Notes under the pieces: generated by a model
The model's input: only the letters and a program-made list of their open reading frames with translations
Told to the model about the DNA's origin: nothing
Databases searched by the model: none
Program-made: the position numbers and the translations under genes
Shown here: piece by piece, positions 24,746 through 34,222 of the stretch
Layout of the letters: every line of letters begins with the position of its first letter
Numbering within the stretch: position 1 is the stretch's first letter
Source: Thiotrichales bacterium
GTDB lineage: Bacteria; Pseudomonadota; Gammaproteobacteria; Beggiatoales; Beggiatoaceae
Direction: 5' to 3'
NCBI GenBank assembly: GCA_016745035.1
Contig: JADGDE010000002.1
Span: 124,433 to 188,432 of the forward strand
DNA length: 64,000 bases

Positions 24746-26095
24746 TTAGTGTCGTGTGTTATCGCTGAGGGTTGTTGTTGTGGTTTGTTGCCAACTAATG
24801 CGTGCATCATCGGCAAATAGGTGCAAATAGCGTTGGTCTAAATTGACGATCAAAACCACATCACCTGTGTCTGTAAATTGTTCATCCAGCACTTGCCCTT
24901 GTCTGTGCAAGTTAGCGCGTAATTTTCCGGCCTCTGGTGGCAATTTAATTTGGTAGAGCCTTTTATCGACCGATAGATGTGAGCGTAAAGCCTCATCTAA
25001 TAAGTCCCGTCCCTCACCTGTCTGTGCTGATAGCCAAATTTGCGAGGCATTTTCTTGTTCGGCATTGTATTCGATATGCGCACTGGTGTCTGTCAATTTA
25101 TCAATTTTGTTATAAACCAAAATTTGTGGAATATGATCCGCACCAATTTCACTCAAGACTTCATTAACTTGTTTGATACGTAAACGCCGCTCAGGGTCAG
25201 CGCTATCAACCACATGTAAAAGTAAATCAGCCTGATAGGTCTCATCGAGTGTCGCTCTAAAAGCTGCAACTAAATCATGAGGTAAGTCTTGGACGAAACC
25301 GACGGTATCTGCCAAAATCAAGGGACTTTGATCGCTTAACTCTAAGCGTCTAAGCGTCGGGTCTAGGGTTGCAAATAATTGATCCGCAGCATAAACATCG
25401 GATTCTGTGAGATGATTAAATAAACTAGATTTACCCGCATTGGTATAACCAACTAAAGCCACGGTAGGGATTTCTGCCTGTTCACGGGCATGACGGTTTT
25501 GTGAACGACGTTTACTGACTTTGCTTAGACGTTTATTAATTTGTTTGATACGTAGACCAATCAAACGTCTATCGGTTTCTAGTTGGGTTTCACCAGGACC
25601 TCTCAGCCCAATGCCGCCTTTTTGTCTTTCTAAGTGTGTCCAACCCCGAATCAAGCGCGTAGATAAATGTTGTAATTGCGCCAGCTCAACTTGTAATTTT
25701 CCTTCAAAAGAGCGGGCGCGCTGGGCGAAAATATCTAATATCACCCCAGTACGGTCGAGCACGCGGCGCTTTAAATAATTACCTAGATTACGCTCTTGAA
25801 TCGGGCTAAGGTCGTGGTTAAACAAGACCACATCAATTTCTTCAACTTCGACTAGGCTTGCCAATTCCTCCAGCTTACCTTTACCAATGAAATAGGCAGG
25901 GCTGGGCATTTGCCGTTGCCCTTTGATTTTAACCACAGGATCGACACCTGCAGATTCAACCAAAGCACTGAATTCCTCAATATCAGCAGAGGAAATCGGC
26001 ACAGCTTTATTTTTAAATTGAATTGAAACCAATAAAGCACGTTCTGGACGAATATCATCCTGTGTCTTATTCGGTTCTGGGGCACAATCAAACAA
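24746..26095 (-). CDS. hflX: Ribosome-associated GTPase HflX
   Basis: A GTPase that splits stalled or hibernating 70S ribosomes, especially after heat stress. It has 449 residues: an N-terminal HflX domain with GKGKLEEL, a coiled linker (GIGLRGPGETQLETDRR) and the G domain with VALVGYTNAGKSSLFN (G1), DTVGFVQDLPHDLV (G3) and NKID (G4). It starts 11 bases after the hfq stop, in the conserved miaA-hfq-hflX-hflK-hflC cluster. Secure. Confidence 0.97.
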   Translation of the reverse strand: MFDCAPEPNKTQDDIRPERALLVSIQFKNKAVPISSADIEEFSALVESAGVDPVVKIKGQRQMPSPAYFIGKGKLEELASLVEVEEIDVVLFNHDLSPIQERNLGNYLKRRVLDRTGVILDIFAQRARSFEGKLQVELAQLQHLSTRLIRGWTHLERQKGGIGLRGPGETQLETDRRLIGLRIKQINKRLSKVSKRRSQNRHAREQAEIPTVALVGYTNAGKSSLFNHLTESDVYAADQLFATLDPTLRRLELSDQSPLILADTVGFVQDLPHDLVAAFRATLDETYQADLLLHVVDSADPERRLRIKQVNEVLSEIGADHIPQILVYNKIDKLTDTSAHIEYNAEQENASQIWLSAQTGEGRDLLDEALRSHLSVDKRLYQIKLPPEAGKLRANLHRQGQVLDEQFTDTGDVVLIVNLDQRYLHLFADDARISWQQTTTTTLSDNTRH

Positions 26096-26106
26096 ATAAT
26101 TACCTA

Positions 26107-26394
26107 CTAAGGTAGATCGTTGTTCGACAAATGATTGCCGTTATTTTCATCGTCACCATTTTGGCTACCATGCTCATCATTGCTGTATTTGATGTTGCGC
26201 ACAGGGACAATGGTAGAAACCGCGTGTTTATAAACCATTTGGCTCACGGCATTTTTTAATAAAATTACAAATTGATCAAAAGATTCGATTTGACCTTGTA
26301 ATTTAATCCCATTGACCAAGTAAATGGAAACGGGCACACGTTCTTTGCGTAAAGTATTCAAAAACGGATCTTGTAGGGTTTGACCTTTACTCAT
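26107..26394 (-). CDS. hfq: RNA chaperone Hfq
   Basis: A ring-forming Sm-like protein that pairs small RNAs with mRNAs. It has 95 residues. The core shows [20 protein letters not shown] (Sm1) and [10 protein letters not shown] (Sm2 with the KH pair at the proximal RNA site). The C-terminal tail is short, polar and rich in Asn, Asp and Gly ([17 protein letters not shown]), as in other gammaproteobacteria. It lies between miaA and hflX. Secure. Confidence 0.98.
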   Translation of the reverse strand: MSKGQTLQDPFLNTLRKERVPVSIYLVNGIKLQGQIESFDQFVILLKNAVSQMVYKHAVSTIVPVRNIKYSNDEHGSQNGDDENNGNHLSNNDLP

Positions 26395-26496
26395 AACTCT
26401 TCCTCTTTTATTATATTAAACTATTGTTTTGCCAAAGCATTCTTATAAAAAATATAGCATAGCCATATTCTTTTTTCCCTGAAAGCTTATGTATGG

Positions 26497-27456
26497 CTAG
26501 CCTGACAAGGTTGGGGTGGATTCGATGTATTTCAAGACCATATCCTCGACCTTTGTCATTGCAGCTTGTGCCTCACTGTTAAACCAGTACGCATTATTTT
26601 CTTTGCGCAACCACGTTAATTGACGTTTTGCAAGTTGTTGCGTTGCCGTGATAGCTTGTGTCTTCATTTCACTGTGACTGCAATCTCCTGCCAAATAAGA
26701 CCACATTTGTCGATAGCCAACGGCACGAATCGCAGGCAGATCAGCGGATAAATCACCACGCTGATACAAAGCCCTAACCTCTGCTTCAAAACCTTGCTCA
26801 AGCATCAAGTCAAAACGCATAGCAATGCGTTGGCGCAAAACTGCCCTATCTTCAGGAGACCAGACCAATTTTAACACGGGGTAGGGCAATGTGGCAGTTT
26901 TAGTTTGTTTTTGTAATTCAGTCATATTGATGCCGCTGATTTCATAAACTTCAAGGGCGCGTTGAATGCGTTGGGGATCATTCGGATGAATCCGTGCGCC
27001 TGCTTCCGGATCTATCTTGTTTAGGCGCTGATGTAATGCTTGCCAGCCAAGGTTTTCAGCTTCTTTGAGAAGTTTGGCGCGAATATCGGGATTTGCTGCT
27101 GGTAGGGGAGAGAGTCCGTGTTCTAGGGCGCGAAAATATAAGCCCGTGCCACCGACCAATAAAGGAATTTTGCCAGCAGCTTGAATTTCTGCCATTTCGG
27201 CTAGCGCATCGTGGCGAAAATTAGCGGCTGAATAATTATCACGGGGATCGCAAAGATTGATTAAACGATGCGGCGCTTTGCTGAGTAAATCTGCGTCTGG
27301 CTTGGCAGTACCTATGTCCATATGGCGATAAACCAGTGCTGAATCAACACTGATGATCTCGCATGAAAAACGACGGCTTAAATGTACCGCTAAATCGGTT
27401 TTGCCTGAAGCCGTAGGCCCCATTAAAAAAATTGCTTTGTTTAGCACTGTAATCAT
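26497..27456 (-). CDS. miaA: tRNA dimethylallyltransferase MiaA
   Basis: It adds the isopentenyl group to A37 of tRNAs that read UNN codons. It has 319 residues. The P-loop is [14 protein letters not shown]; other markers are [44 protein letters not shown] and GYRQMWSYL. The first codons MITVLNKA may be shorter in reality; MGPTASGK is always near the N-terminus. It is the first gene of the hfq-hfl cluster, about 100 bases upstream of hfq. Secure. Confidence 0.97.
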   Translation of the reverse strand: MITVLNKAIFLMGPTASGKTDLAVHLSRRFSCEIISVDSALVYRHMDIGTAKPDADLLSKAPHRLINLCDPRDNYSAANFRHDALAEMAEIQAAGKIPLLVGGTGLYFRALEHGLSPLPAANPDIRAKLLKEAENLGWQALHQRLNKIDPEAGARIHPNDPQRIQRALEVYEISGINMTELQKQTKTATLPYPVLKLVWSPEDRAVLRQRIAMRFDLMLEQGFEAEVRALYQRGDLSADLPAIRAVGYRQMWSYLAGDCSHSEMKTQAITATQQLAKRQLTWLRKENNAYWFNSEAQAAMTKVEDMVLKYIESTPTLSG

Positions 27457-27517
27457 TGACTGAAAAAAGAGGCGCTAGGATAGCATATTCTGCAAAGAGA
27501 AAGGATAAGCTTAAAAT

Positions 27518-27643
27518 CTGATGTGATGCACGAAGCCAATTTTTATCATAATTAATGGTGGTTTTCTACCTGCCTAGTGGTACAGCCGTGGAGTCATGGC
27601 GGTTTTCTGAGCCATTAAGGCACAGCGACTTTGCGTAACTCAT
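27518..27643 (+). mobile_element. Interspersed MITE-like repeat, copy C
   Basis: Starts CTGATGTGATGCACGAAGCC, contains GTGGTTTTCTACCTGCCTAG and CAGCCGTGGAG, and ends CTTTGCGTAACTCATG. Full-length form, somewhat diverged. It fills the gap between miaA and the hybrid kinase gene and abuts the kinase stop. Confidence 0.8.
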
Positions 27644-27646
27644 GTG

Positions 27647-29668
27647 TTAATCAACCCTTTGTGTGTCCAGCAAGGCATACAAGCCTTCATCATCAAAGTT
27701 TTTGATCAATTGTTGTAATTTAGCCAATAGTTCTGCGTCTAAATCAACTTTAATTGATTCAAGGTAGACTTCTAATGCATGGCGATCGCCTTGTTCTAGC
27801 AAATCGTGTAAACGTTGGCTTTGTACAGGAGAAATATTGAGCGCTGTCACACGGGTTTCAGCGGGGCTGGTGGTAACATTTTCATAATCCCATTCCAAAG
27901 GCAAACATTGTCCAATCACTTGGGTAATTTGATTTAAGACAAAAGGTTTGGCAATAAAAGCTTTACTGCCTAAAGATAAGCTATCATTTTTATGTTCAGG
28001 GTAGACACTGGCTGAAATGGCGACAATGGGAATATGGAGGGTGCTGGGATCTTGTTTTATTTGTGCAATCGCATCTAGACCATTCATTTCTGGCATCATT
28101 AAATCCATAAAAATAAGATCCGGTTGCCACATTTGGGTTTCAAGCAAGGCTTGTTTGCCATCTGCAACGGTTTTGATAATAAACCCCAAAGGGCTGAGGA
28201 GTTCAAATAATAAACGCCGACTTTCTTTGTGGTCATCGGCAATTAAAAGACGATAAACCTGAGATGCTGGCGCACGATAAGCACAAGCAATCAGAGGGTT
28301 GGTGATGCTAGGTTGATGTTGCCCTAGCTGCAAAGGCAAGCTGACACAGACCTCTGTACCACTGCCCAGTTCGCTGTTTAGGTCTAATTGTCCGGACATC
28401 ATCTCGATCAGGTTTTTGGTAATGCTTAAGCCTAAACCTGTGCCCTCAGCTTTGTTTAATACATTGCCTAATTGTAAAAAGGGCGAAAAAATTTTATCAA
28501 CATGCTGCTTATCAATGCCAATACCTTGATCTTGAATTTTAAAATGTAATTGTTGCTCATGTACTAGAACTTGAAAATAAATGTTGCCTTGATGTGTAAA
28601 TTTAAATGCATTATCTAAGAGGTTAAACAAAATTTGTCGCAAACGGGTGTCATCGGCATAAATTACTTGTGGGAGATCAGAGGCGAAATCAGGGCGATAA
28701 TGAACCGATGTGAGTGTTTGAGCGCGGGTTTGGAAGAGTACCGATAAATCCTGTAAAAAACTTTGGAAGTCAAATTCATATTGGTGTAGGTGCATTTGTC
28801 CTGATTCAATTTTAGAAATATCTAAAATATCATTGATAATGCTGAGCAAATGCTTACCACTATTATAAATAATATCAATCCCCTCATGCTGCTTTTGCCC
28901 CAAATGCCTATCACGAGCTAAAATCTGGGTATAACCTAAAATACTGTTAAGCGGGGTGCGTAATTCATGACTCATGCCCGCTAAAAATACACTTTTAGCA
29001 TGATTGGCTTGTTCAGCTTCGTGTTTTGCCTTGTTAGCTACTTCTAAGGTCAATTGTAATTCTGTATTAATTTCTTCGGTTAATTGATTGCGTTCTTCTA
29101 ATAAATTTTGTTGTTGTTTGCGTTGTAAAATAATGCCGACTAAAAAGGCACAGGTATCTAAAATTTTGCGGTGAAATGGCTCTGGCTTACGAGATTCAAA
29201 ACTTGAGAGGGCAAAAGAGCCAATCGCTTGACCTTGTTCATTGAGCACAGGCATGGACCAACAAGCACAAATATTAAAATCATAAGCAATTTGTTTAAGG
29301 TTTTCCCAACGCTTATCGGTAAACGTGTTGCTGACAAACACCGGTTCTTCTCGATAAACGGCTGTGCCACAAGAACCAGCATGTGGCCCTGGTTGTAGTC
29401 CGTTTAAGGCTTGAATCGCAACATCAGGAATACTCGGTGCAGCAAAGACATGCAAACCTTGTTTATCATTATCCAATAACATGATGCTTGCCACGGCATT
29501 GGGTAACAAATGTTCGGCAAGATGGCAAAGTTTATCTAAAGTAGCTTGGGTTTGATTGACTAAGACAATATCTTGCAACAGCTCATTTTGTAAATTCATA
29601 ATCTGCGTGATTTGAGCTGGGGTTAAGTTTTGTTTATGTTGTTCTAGGTTTTGTTTTAATGGCATCAC
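27647..29668 (-). CDS. Cytosolic GAF-domain hybrid histidine kinase with C-terminal receiver
   Basis: 673 residues without membrane segments. Domain order: GAF sensor (about 35-185, with PHAGSCGTAVYREEPVFVSN), a short coiled coil, HisKA with phospho-site H234 in [11 protein letters not shown], HATPase with NLLDNAFKFT (about 349-358) and DQGIGID plus EGTGLGLSI, then a receiver domain with the acidic pair ADD, phospho-acceptor D522 in FMDLMMPEMNG and the lysine of IAKPF. A 75-residue tail follows that could be a small helical output or remnant Hpt; I see no HxxKG motif in it. It is monocistronic between two dispersed-repeat copies, so there are no clues to the signal. Confidence 0.93.
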   Translation of the reverse strand: MMPLKQNLEQHKQNLTPAQITQIMNLQNELLQDIVLVNQTQATLDKLCHLAEHLLPNAVASIMLLDNDKQGLHVFAAPSIPDVAIQALNGLQPGPHAGSCGTAVYREEPVFVSNTFTDKRWENLKQIAYDFNICACWSMPVLNEQGQAIGSFALSSFESRKPEPFHRKILDTCAFLVGIILQRKQQQNLLEERNQLTEEINTELQLTLEVANKAKHEAEQANHAKSVFLAGMSHELRTPLNSILGYTQILARDRHLGQKQHEGIDIIYNSGKHLLSIINDILDISKIESGQMHLHQYEFDFQSFLQDLSVLFQTRAQTLTSVHYRPDFASDLPQVIYADDTRLRQILFNLLDNAFKFTHQGNIYFQVLVHEQQLHFKIQDQGIGIDKQHVDKIFSPFLQLGNVLNKAEGTGLGLSITKNLIEMMSGQLDLNSELGSGTEVCVSLPLQLGQHQPSITNPLIACAYRAPASQVYRLLIADDHKESRRLLFELLSPLGFIIKTVADGKQALLETQMWQPDLIFMDLMMPEMNGLDAIAQIKQDPSTLHIPIVAISASVYPEHKNDSLSLGSKAFIAKPFVLNQITQVIGQCLPLEWDYENVTTSPAETRVTALNISPVQSQRLHDLLEQGDRHALEVYLESIKVDLDAELLAKLQQLIKNFDDEGLYALLDTQRVD

Positions 29669-29693
29669 AGATTCTCTACAAAAATATTAAATA

Positions 29694-29766
29694 CCTGATG
29701 TTACGCAAAGGCTTTCGTCTGCGCCTTAAGGACACAGAAAAAAGCCATTACTCACGGCTAAATATC
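29694..29766 (-). mobile_element. Interspersed MITE-like repeat, copy D1 (partial, inverted)
   Basis: Begins CTGATGTTACGCAAAGGCTT and includes AAAAAGCCATTACTCACGGC, which matches the right half of the family in reverse orientation. The left half is missing. It lies just upstream of the kinase start. Confidence 0.7.
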
Positions 29767-29831
29767 ACTAGCTGAATTAAGTCATAGCTGTTAATACAAT
29801 CTATTCAGTTTGCCCTCAAACTGAGCTGAGA

Positions 29832-29918
29832 TCTGATGTGACGCACTAAGCCTGTTTTTGCCTCATTATTGTGGTTTTCCACCTGCCTAGTGGGGTTTAG
29901 CCTTTGCGTAACATCCGC
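29832..29918 (+). mobile_element. Interspersed MITE-like repeat, copy D2 (short form)
   Basis: CTGATGTGACGCACTAAGCC at the left end, GTGGTTTTCCACCTGCCTAG in the middle and CCTTTGCGTAACATCCG at the right end. Like copy B it lacks the central hairpin, but the deletion end points differ. Confidence 0.85.
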
Positions 29919-29940
29919 TGAGATATAAACTTCATTGTGG

Positions 29941-30501
29941 CTAATCATTCTCCAGTTCAAGCTCTGAAGCGGCATTGGGGTCGGTTTGACAATCCATATA
30001 TAAACCAGAGACACCTAAACGCACATATTCCACTAATTCCATATAAGCACTTTCATTTTCTTCATCTTCAGGCGGTTCTGGGTCTAATTGCGCCACAAAA
30101 CGTCCCAAATCAATCAGAAACTCTTGGCTATGGCGCGGCAATTGTTCGGTCTGTTTCAAACCACCTAAACTAATGCCCATTAAAAAGCCTTCTATCCATT
30201 CGATAAGGGCTTGCGTACGTAAACTTAAGCTTTCCTCATCATCGGGCAATAATAATTTGAGGCTAAATTCCTCGCCAACATATTGTTCTTTGACATAAGT
30301 TTTTAGATGTAGCAAGGTATCGCGGTTTTTTAGGGCTAACAGATCATTATCATCATAATCACCCAGTATATAATTTAACCAAATTTTATCGCTGCTATCG
30401 GGTTGTGCTGAGGTCAAAAAACCACAAATCAGCCCGTGGGTTTCGGCAACGCCCATACCACTTTGGTTGTTTTTTAAGGCTTCGTTCAAGGCTGTAAACA
30501 T
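29941..30501 (-). CDS. ygfB: UPF0149 family protein (YgfB/YecA type)
   Basis: A 186-residue all-helical protein. The family motif ETHGLICGFLT is near residue 20, followed by WLNYILGD, EGFLMGISLGGLK and a conserved acidic stretch EPPEDEENESAYMELVEYVRLG. YgfB was reported in Pseudomonas as a regulator that affects beta-lactamase expression and antitermination; in this organism the role is unknown. It is divergent from apaH, with about 85 bases between them. Confidence 0.9.
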   Translation of the reverse strand: MFTALNEALKNNQSGMGVAETHGLICGFLTSAQPDSSDKIWLNYILGDYDDNDLLALKNRDTLLHLKTYVKEQYVGEEFSLKLLLPDDEESLSLRTQALIEWIEGFLMGISLGGLKQTEQLPRHSQEFLIDLGRFVAQLDPEPPEDEENESAYMELVEYVRLGVSGLYMDCQTDPNAASELELEND

Positions 30502-30585
30502 GCTATTTTAACGCTTTGGTTGTGACAAACGGCTTATGCTACTAGAAATTCAAATATTAATCCAAAACTAGGCAAATACAGAATT

Positions 30586-31428
30586 ATGGCGACCTACGCA
30601 ATTGGCGATGTACAAGGCTGTTATTCAGCCTTAATGCGCTTACTCGATGTCTTAAATTATAACCCTAAGCGGGATCGCTTATGGTTTGCTGGTGATTTGG
30701 TCAATCGGGGACCTGAATCTTTAGCGGTATTGCGTTTTGTCAAAGACCAAGGCGAGGCGGCAATCAGTGTCTTGGGTAACCATGATATTCATCTCTTAGC
30801 GGTGGCTTATGGCAATGTTAAACACTTACGCAAACAAGATACCTTAGATGGCATTTTAGCCGCGCCCGATCGCGATGAACTCATTGATTGGCTACGCCAT
30901 CGCCCGTTTTTGCATCACGATAAAAGTTTAGGCTACAGCATGGTTCACGCTGGCTTGCCGCCGCAATGGTCACTAAAAACCGCCAAACGCTGCGCCCGCG
31001 AACTTGAAGCGCAATTGCAAGGCGAGCATTATCAGTATTTTATTGAACATATGTTTGGTGAGCAGCTAGAAACATGGGATAAAAACGCCGAAGATTGGCT
31101 GCGTTGGCGCTTTAGCCTCGCTTGTTTTACCCGCTTGCGTTACTGTTCCAAGCAAGGGCACTTATTGATGAAAAATAAACAGCATCCCAGCACGCTCACT
31201 CCTGAGGATAATTGCTATCCGTGGTTTATTTGCCCTAAACGTAAAAGCAAAGGTAAACGGATTATTTTTGGACACTGGTCAACTTTAGGTTTGCATCAGC
31301 AGAAAAAAACTTGGGGTTTGGATAGTGGCTGTTTATGGGGTGGTCAGCTCACGGCTTTTTGCTTAGAAACCAAAAAAATCACTCAAGTTGATTGCCAAGT
31401 GGCGCAAGACCCAATGGCGTTTGTATGA
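30586..31428 (+). CDS. apaH: Symmetrical bis(5'-nucleosyl)-tetraphosphatase ApaH
   Basis: It hydrolyses Ap4A to two ADP and can decap Np4-capped RNA. It has 280 residues, the same length as in E. coli. The metallophosphatase motifs are GDVQGCYSALMRLL, GDLVNRGPESL and GNHDIHLLAV, with HAGLPPQW and GHWSTLG further on. Its stop overlaps the sbcD start (ATGA), so the two are coupled; in E. coli apaH lies in the pdxA-rsmA-apaG operon instead. Secure. Confidence 0.97.
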   Translation: MATYAIGDVQGCYSALMRLLDVLNYNPKRDRLWFAGDLVNRGPESLAVLRFVKDQGEAAISVLGNHDIHLLAVAYGNVKHLRKQDTLDGILAAPDRDELIDWLRHRPFLHHDKSLGYSMVHAGLPPQWSLKTAKRCARELEAQLQGEHYQYFIEHMFGEQLETWDKNAEDWLRWRFSLACFTRLRYCSKQGHLLMKNKQHPSTLTPEDNCYPWFICPKRKSKGKRIIFGHWSTLGLHQQKKTWGLDSGCLWGGQLTAFCLETKKITQVDCQVAQDPMAFV

Positions 31429-32633
31429 AAATATTACACAGTGCTGACTGGCACTTAGGGCAGCGTTTTTTTAGCCATGAACGCCGCGAAGAACACGCTG
31501 CGGTGTTGACGGCTTTACTCGATATTATCGAGCGCGAACACATCGAAGTGTTGATTATTGCAGGCGATGTCTTTGATAGCGCCACGCCACCGAACTACGC
31601 CCAACAGCAGTATTATCATTTTCTCAGTCAATTACAAAACAGCCCTTGCCAGCATGTGGTGATTATTGCTGGCAACCATGACTCGCCTAGTTATCTCAAC
31701 GCACCCAAATCCTTGCTGGCAGCATTTAATATTCATGTGATAGCCAGTATTAGCTATGATGCCGATGATAAGCCCGACCTAAACCAACTCATTTTGCCCT
31801 TACGGGATAAAAACAGTGACTTATTATGTGTGGTGGCTGCCCTGCCTTTTTTACGTGATAGAGAATTGCGTTATGCCCAACTAGGCGAGTCGGCCGAGGA
31901 TAAGCGTCGGCAAATCCAAACCAGTATTGCTAATTATTATCAGCTAGCCGCCGAATTAGTGCGCAAATACCAAGCTCAAGATGTACCCTTGATTGCCACA
32001 GGGCATTTATTCGCCCACGGCGGCAATGCCAGCGACAGCGAGCGTCATATTCATGTCGGTAATTTGGGCGAAGTCTCTGCCCGTATTTTTGATCCGGTAT
32101 TTGATTATGTCGCGCTAGGGCATTTGCATCGCGCGCAAAAAATCAGTGACACAGTTTATTATTCTGGTTCTTTATTGCCCATGCACTTTAGCCAAAAACA
32201 TCAGGTCAAAACGGTTAATGTGGTTGATTTTAGCAACAAAACCACCGACATCAAACACATTCCCCTGCCTGCCCAACGCCAACTGCTTAAACTTGTGGGC
32301 AAACGTAGCGAGATCTTAGACAAAATGGCCGCATGGCAGCCAGATGCTGACATTCAAGCCGCTTGGGGAGAAGTGGTGCTGACAGAAGCTCCTGGTATTG
32401 ACATCAGTGCCGAATTGAAAGCCGCTTGTGCTGATAAAGCCCTCGATATTGTCAAAATTAGCTTGCAGCAAAAAACCGTGTCAACGGATAAACCTGAATC
32501 TGTACCTCGCTTGCAAGACCTAGAGCCGGAGGCGTTATTTTTGCGCTGCTGTGCGGAAAAAAATCTCAATGATGAGGATACCAGCGCCTTACTTAGCTTA
32601 TTTCAGCAGTTGTACGAAGAGATCGAACACTAA
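31425..32633 (+). CDS. sbcD: Exonuclease subunit SbcD (Mre11 type)
   Basis: The nuclease half of SbcCD, which cuts DNA hairpins and protein-blocked ends. From ATG 31425 it has 402 residues. Phosphoesterase motifs: HSADWHLGQRFF, IIAGDVFDSATPP, IAGNHDSPSYL, ATGHLFAHG and ALGHLHRAQ. The C-terminal part carries the SbcC-binding region. The frame is open 33 bases further upstream inside apaH, but MKILHSADWHLG is the standard start. The ATPase partner sbcC does not follow here; the next gene, lpdA, is 167 bases on, so sbcC must be elsewhere or absent. Confidence 0.95.
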   Translation: MKILHSADWHLGQRFFSHERREEHAAVLTALLDIIEREHIEVLIIAGDVFDSATPPNYAQQQYYHFLSQLQNSPCQHVVIIAGNHDSPSYLNAPKSLLAAFNIHVIASISYDADDKPDLNQLILPLRDKNSDLLCVVAALPFLRDRELRYAQLGESAEDKRRQIQTSIANYYQLAAELVRKYQAQDVPLIATGHLFAHGGNASDSERHIHVGNLGEVSARIFDPVFDYVALGHLHRAQKISDTVYYSGSLLPMHFSQKHQVKTVNVVDFSNKTTDIKHIPLPAQRQLLKLVGKRSEILDKMAAWQPDADIQAAWGEVVLTEAPGIDISAELKAACADKALDIVKISLQQKTVSTDKPESVPRLQDLEPEALFLRCCAEKNLNDEDTSALLSLFQQLYEEIEH

Positions 32634-32705
32634 GCCCCAACCGTTTAGCTGCTGATAGCGTAACTTAAGACAAAAAATTGCCAAGTGCCAAAGCGCAGTT
32701 ATTGG

Positions 32706-32711
32706 TATAAT
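32706..32711 (+). promoter_or_regulatory. Possible -10 box of the lpdA operon
   Basis: A perfect TATAAT lies 90 bases before the lpdA ATG. No good -35 at 17 bases is visible (TTGCCA is 21 bases away). Weak evidence; the rest of 32634-32800 shows nothing else. Confidence 0.3.
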
Positions 32712-32800
32712 CCTCGGTCTTTGCGCATATTACTCATTAAAATACAAGCAATGAGCCTTTGTGCCACTCAGAGAATAACCACGGATTTTGAGACAGGTTT

Positions 32801-34222
32801 ATGGAAAATTATGAAGTCGTTGTGATCGGCGGGGGGCCTGCGGGCTATGTCGCTGCCATTCGTTGCGCTCAATTAGGTATGCAAGTCGCTTGTATTGACG
32901 AGCGCACAGGTATGGATGATAAACCAGCGCTGGGCGGTACATGCTTAAATGTCGGCTGTATCCCTTCAAAAGCCTTATTAGACTCTTCGCATCATTTTCA
33001 GTTTTTACAAAAAGAAAGTGCCGAGCATGGCATCAGTTGTGACAATGTGCAAATGGACGTTGCCAAACTGCAAAAACGTAAACAAACCGTGGTCTCACAA
33101 CTGACCCAAGGCATTGGCGCACTGTTTAAGAAAAACAAAATCAGCAGTTTTCACGGCTCGGCACGCTTAGAAGCGAATAAACAAGTGGTGGTCACACCCG
33201 CCGATGGTGCGACTGCCATCACCCTACAAGCCCAGCATATTATTATCGCCTCCGGTTCTGTACCGATTCAAATCCCCGTCGCGCCGCAAGATGGGGAGTA
33301 TATTGTTGATTCCACCGGCGCTTTAAGTTTTGATCAAGTTCCTGAGCGTTTAGCCTTAATCGGCGCGGGCGTGATTGGTTTAGAGTTGGGCAGTGTTTGG
33401 TCACGCTTGGGGGCAAAAGTCACCGTGCTTGAAGCCTTACCGAACTTTTTAGCCGCCGCCGATGCCGATATTGCCAAAGCCGCTGCCCGTGCGCTTAAGC
33501 GCCAAGGCTTAAAAATTCAACTCAATGCCAAAGTGACTAATGCCGAGGTCAAAGACGGCGCGGTGCAAGTCACCTATGACGATGCCAAAAAAGGCACGCA
33601 GCAACTGGAAGTGGATCGCCTCGTGGTTGCCGTTGGACGCAAACCCAATACCGAGAGCTTAAATGCTGAGGGTGTGGGTCTGAACTTAGATAATCGTGGC
33701 GCGATTGAAGTCGATGAATTTTGCCAAACCAATCTCCCCGATGTGTATGCGATTGGTGATGTGGTCAGAGGACCGATGCTAGCGCACAAAGGCTCAGAAG
33801 AAGGCGTGATGGTCGCCGAGCGCTTGGCTGGGCAAAAAACCGAAATGGAAATGGATCACATGCCGTGGGTGATTTACACCTGGCCAGAAATCGCATGGGT
33901 TGGCAAAACCGAACAAGAACTCAAAGCCGAAGGCATACCTTATAAAGTCGGCAGCTTCCCCATGAGCGCGATTGGTCGGGCGCGGGCGATGGGCGATACC
34001 ACGGGTATGGTTAAAGTCATTTCTCACGCCGAAACCGACCGTTTGCTGGGAATGCATATTTTTGCTGCCAACGCCTCAGAATTATTGGCCGAGGGCGTGT
34101 TAAGCATGGCATTTGAGGGCAGCTCAGAGGATTTGGCGCGCACGATTCATGCGCACCCAACCTTGTCTGAAGCCTTACATGAGGCAGCGTTAGCGGTTGA
34201 TGGCAGAGCGGTGCATAGTTAA
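32801..34222 (+). CDS. lpdA: Dihydrolipoyl dehydrogenase (E3)
   Basis: A flavoprotein that reoxidises the lipoyl arms of 2-oxoacid dehydrogenase or glycine-cleavage complexes with NAD+. It has 473 residues. FAD motif VVIGGGPAGYVAAIRCAQLG; redox disulfide in GGTCLNVGCIPSKALL; NAD motif ALIGAGVIGLELGSVW; FAD ribityl motif VYAIGDVVRGPMLAHK; the catalytic His-Glu in HAHPTLSEALHEA. No E1/E2 genes are adjacent, so it may serve several complexes. It is the first gene of a tight series; its stop overlaps the next start by one base. Secure. Confidence 0.96.
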   Translation: MENYEVVVIGGGPAGYVAAIRCAQLGMQVACIDERTGMDDKPALGGTCLNVGCIPSKALLDSSHHFQFLQKESAEHGISCDNVQMDVAKLQKRKQTVVSQLTQGIGALFKKNKISSFHGSARLEANKQVVVTPADGATAITLQAQHIIIASGSVPIQIPVAPQDGEYIVDSTGALSFDQVPERLALIGAGVIGLELGSVWSRLGAKVTVLEALPNFLAAADADIAKAAARALKRQGLKIQLNAKVTNAEVKDGAVQVTYDDAKKGTQQLEVDRLVVAVGRKPNTESLNAEGVGLNLDNRGAIEVDEFCQTNLPDVYAIGDVVRGPMLAHKGSEEGVMVAERLAGQKTEMEMDHMPWVIYTWPEIAWVGKTEQELKAEGIPYKVGSFPMSAIGRARAMGDTTGMVKVISHAETDRLLGMHIFAANASELLAEGVLSMAFEGSSEDLARTIHAHPTLSEALHEAALAVDGRAVHS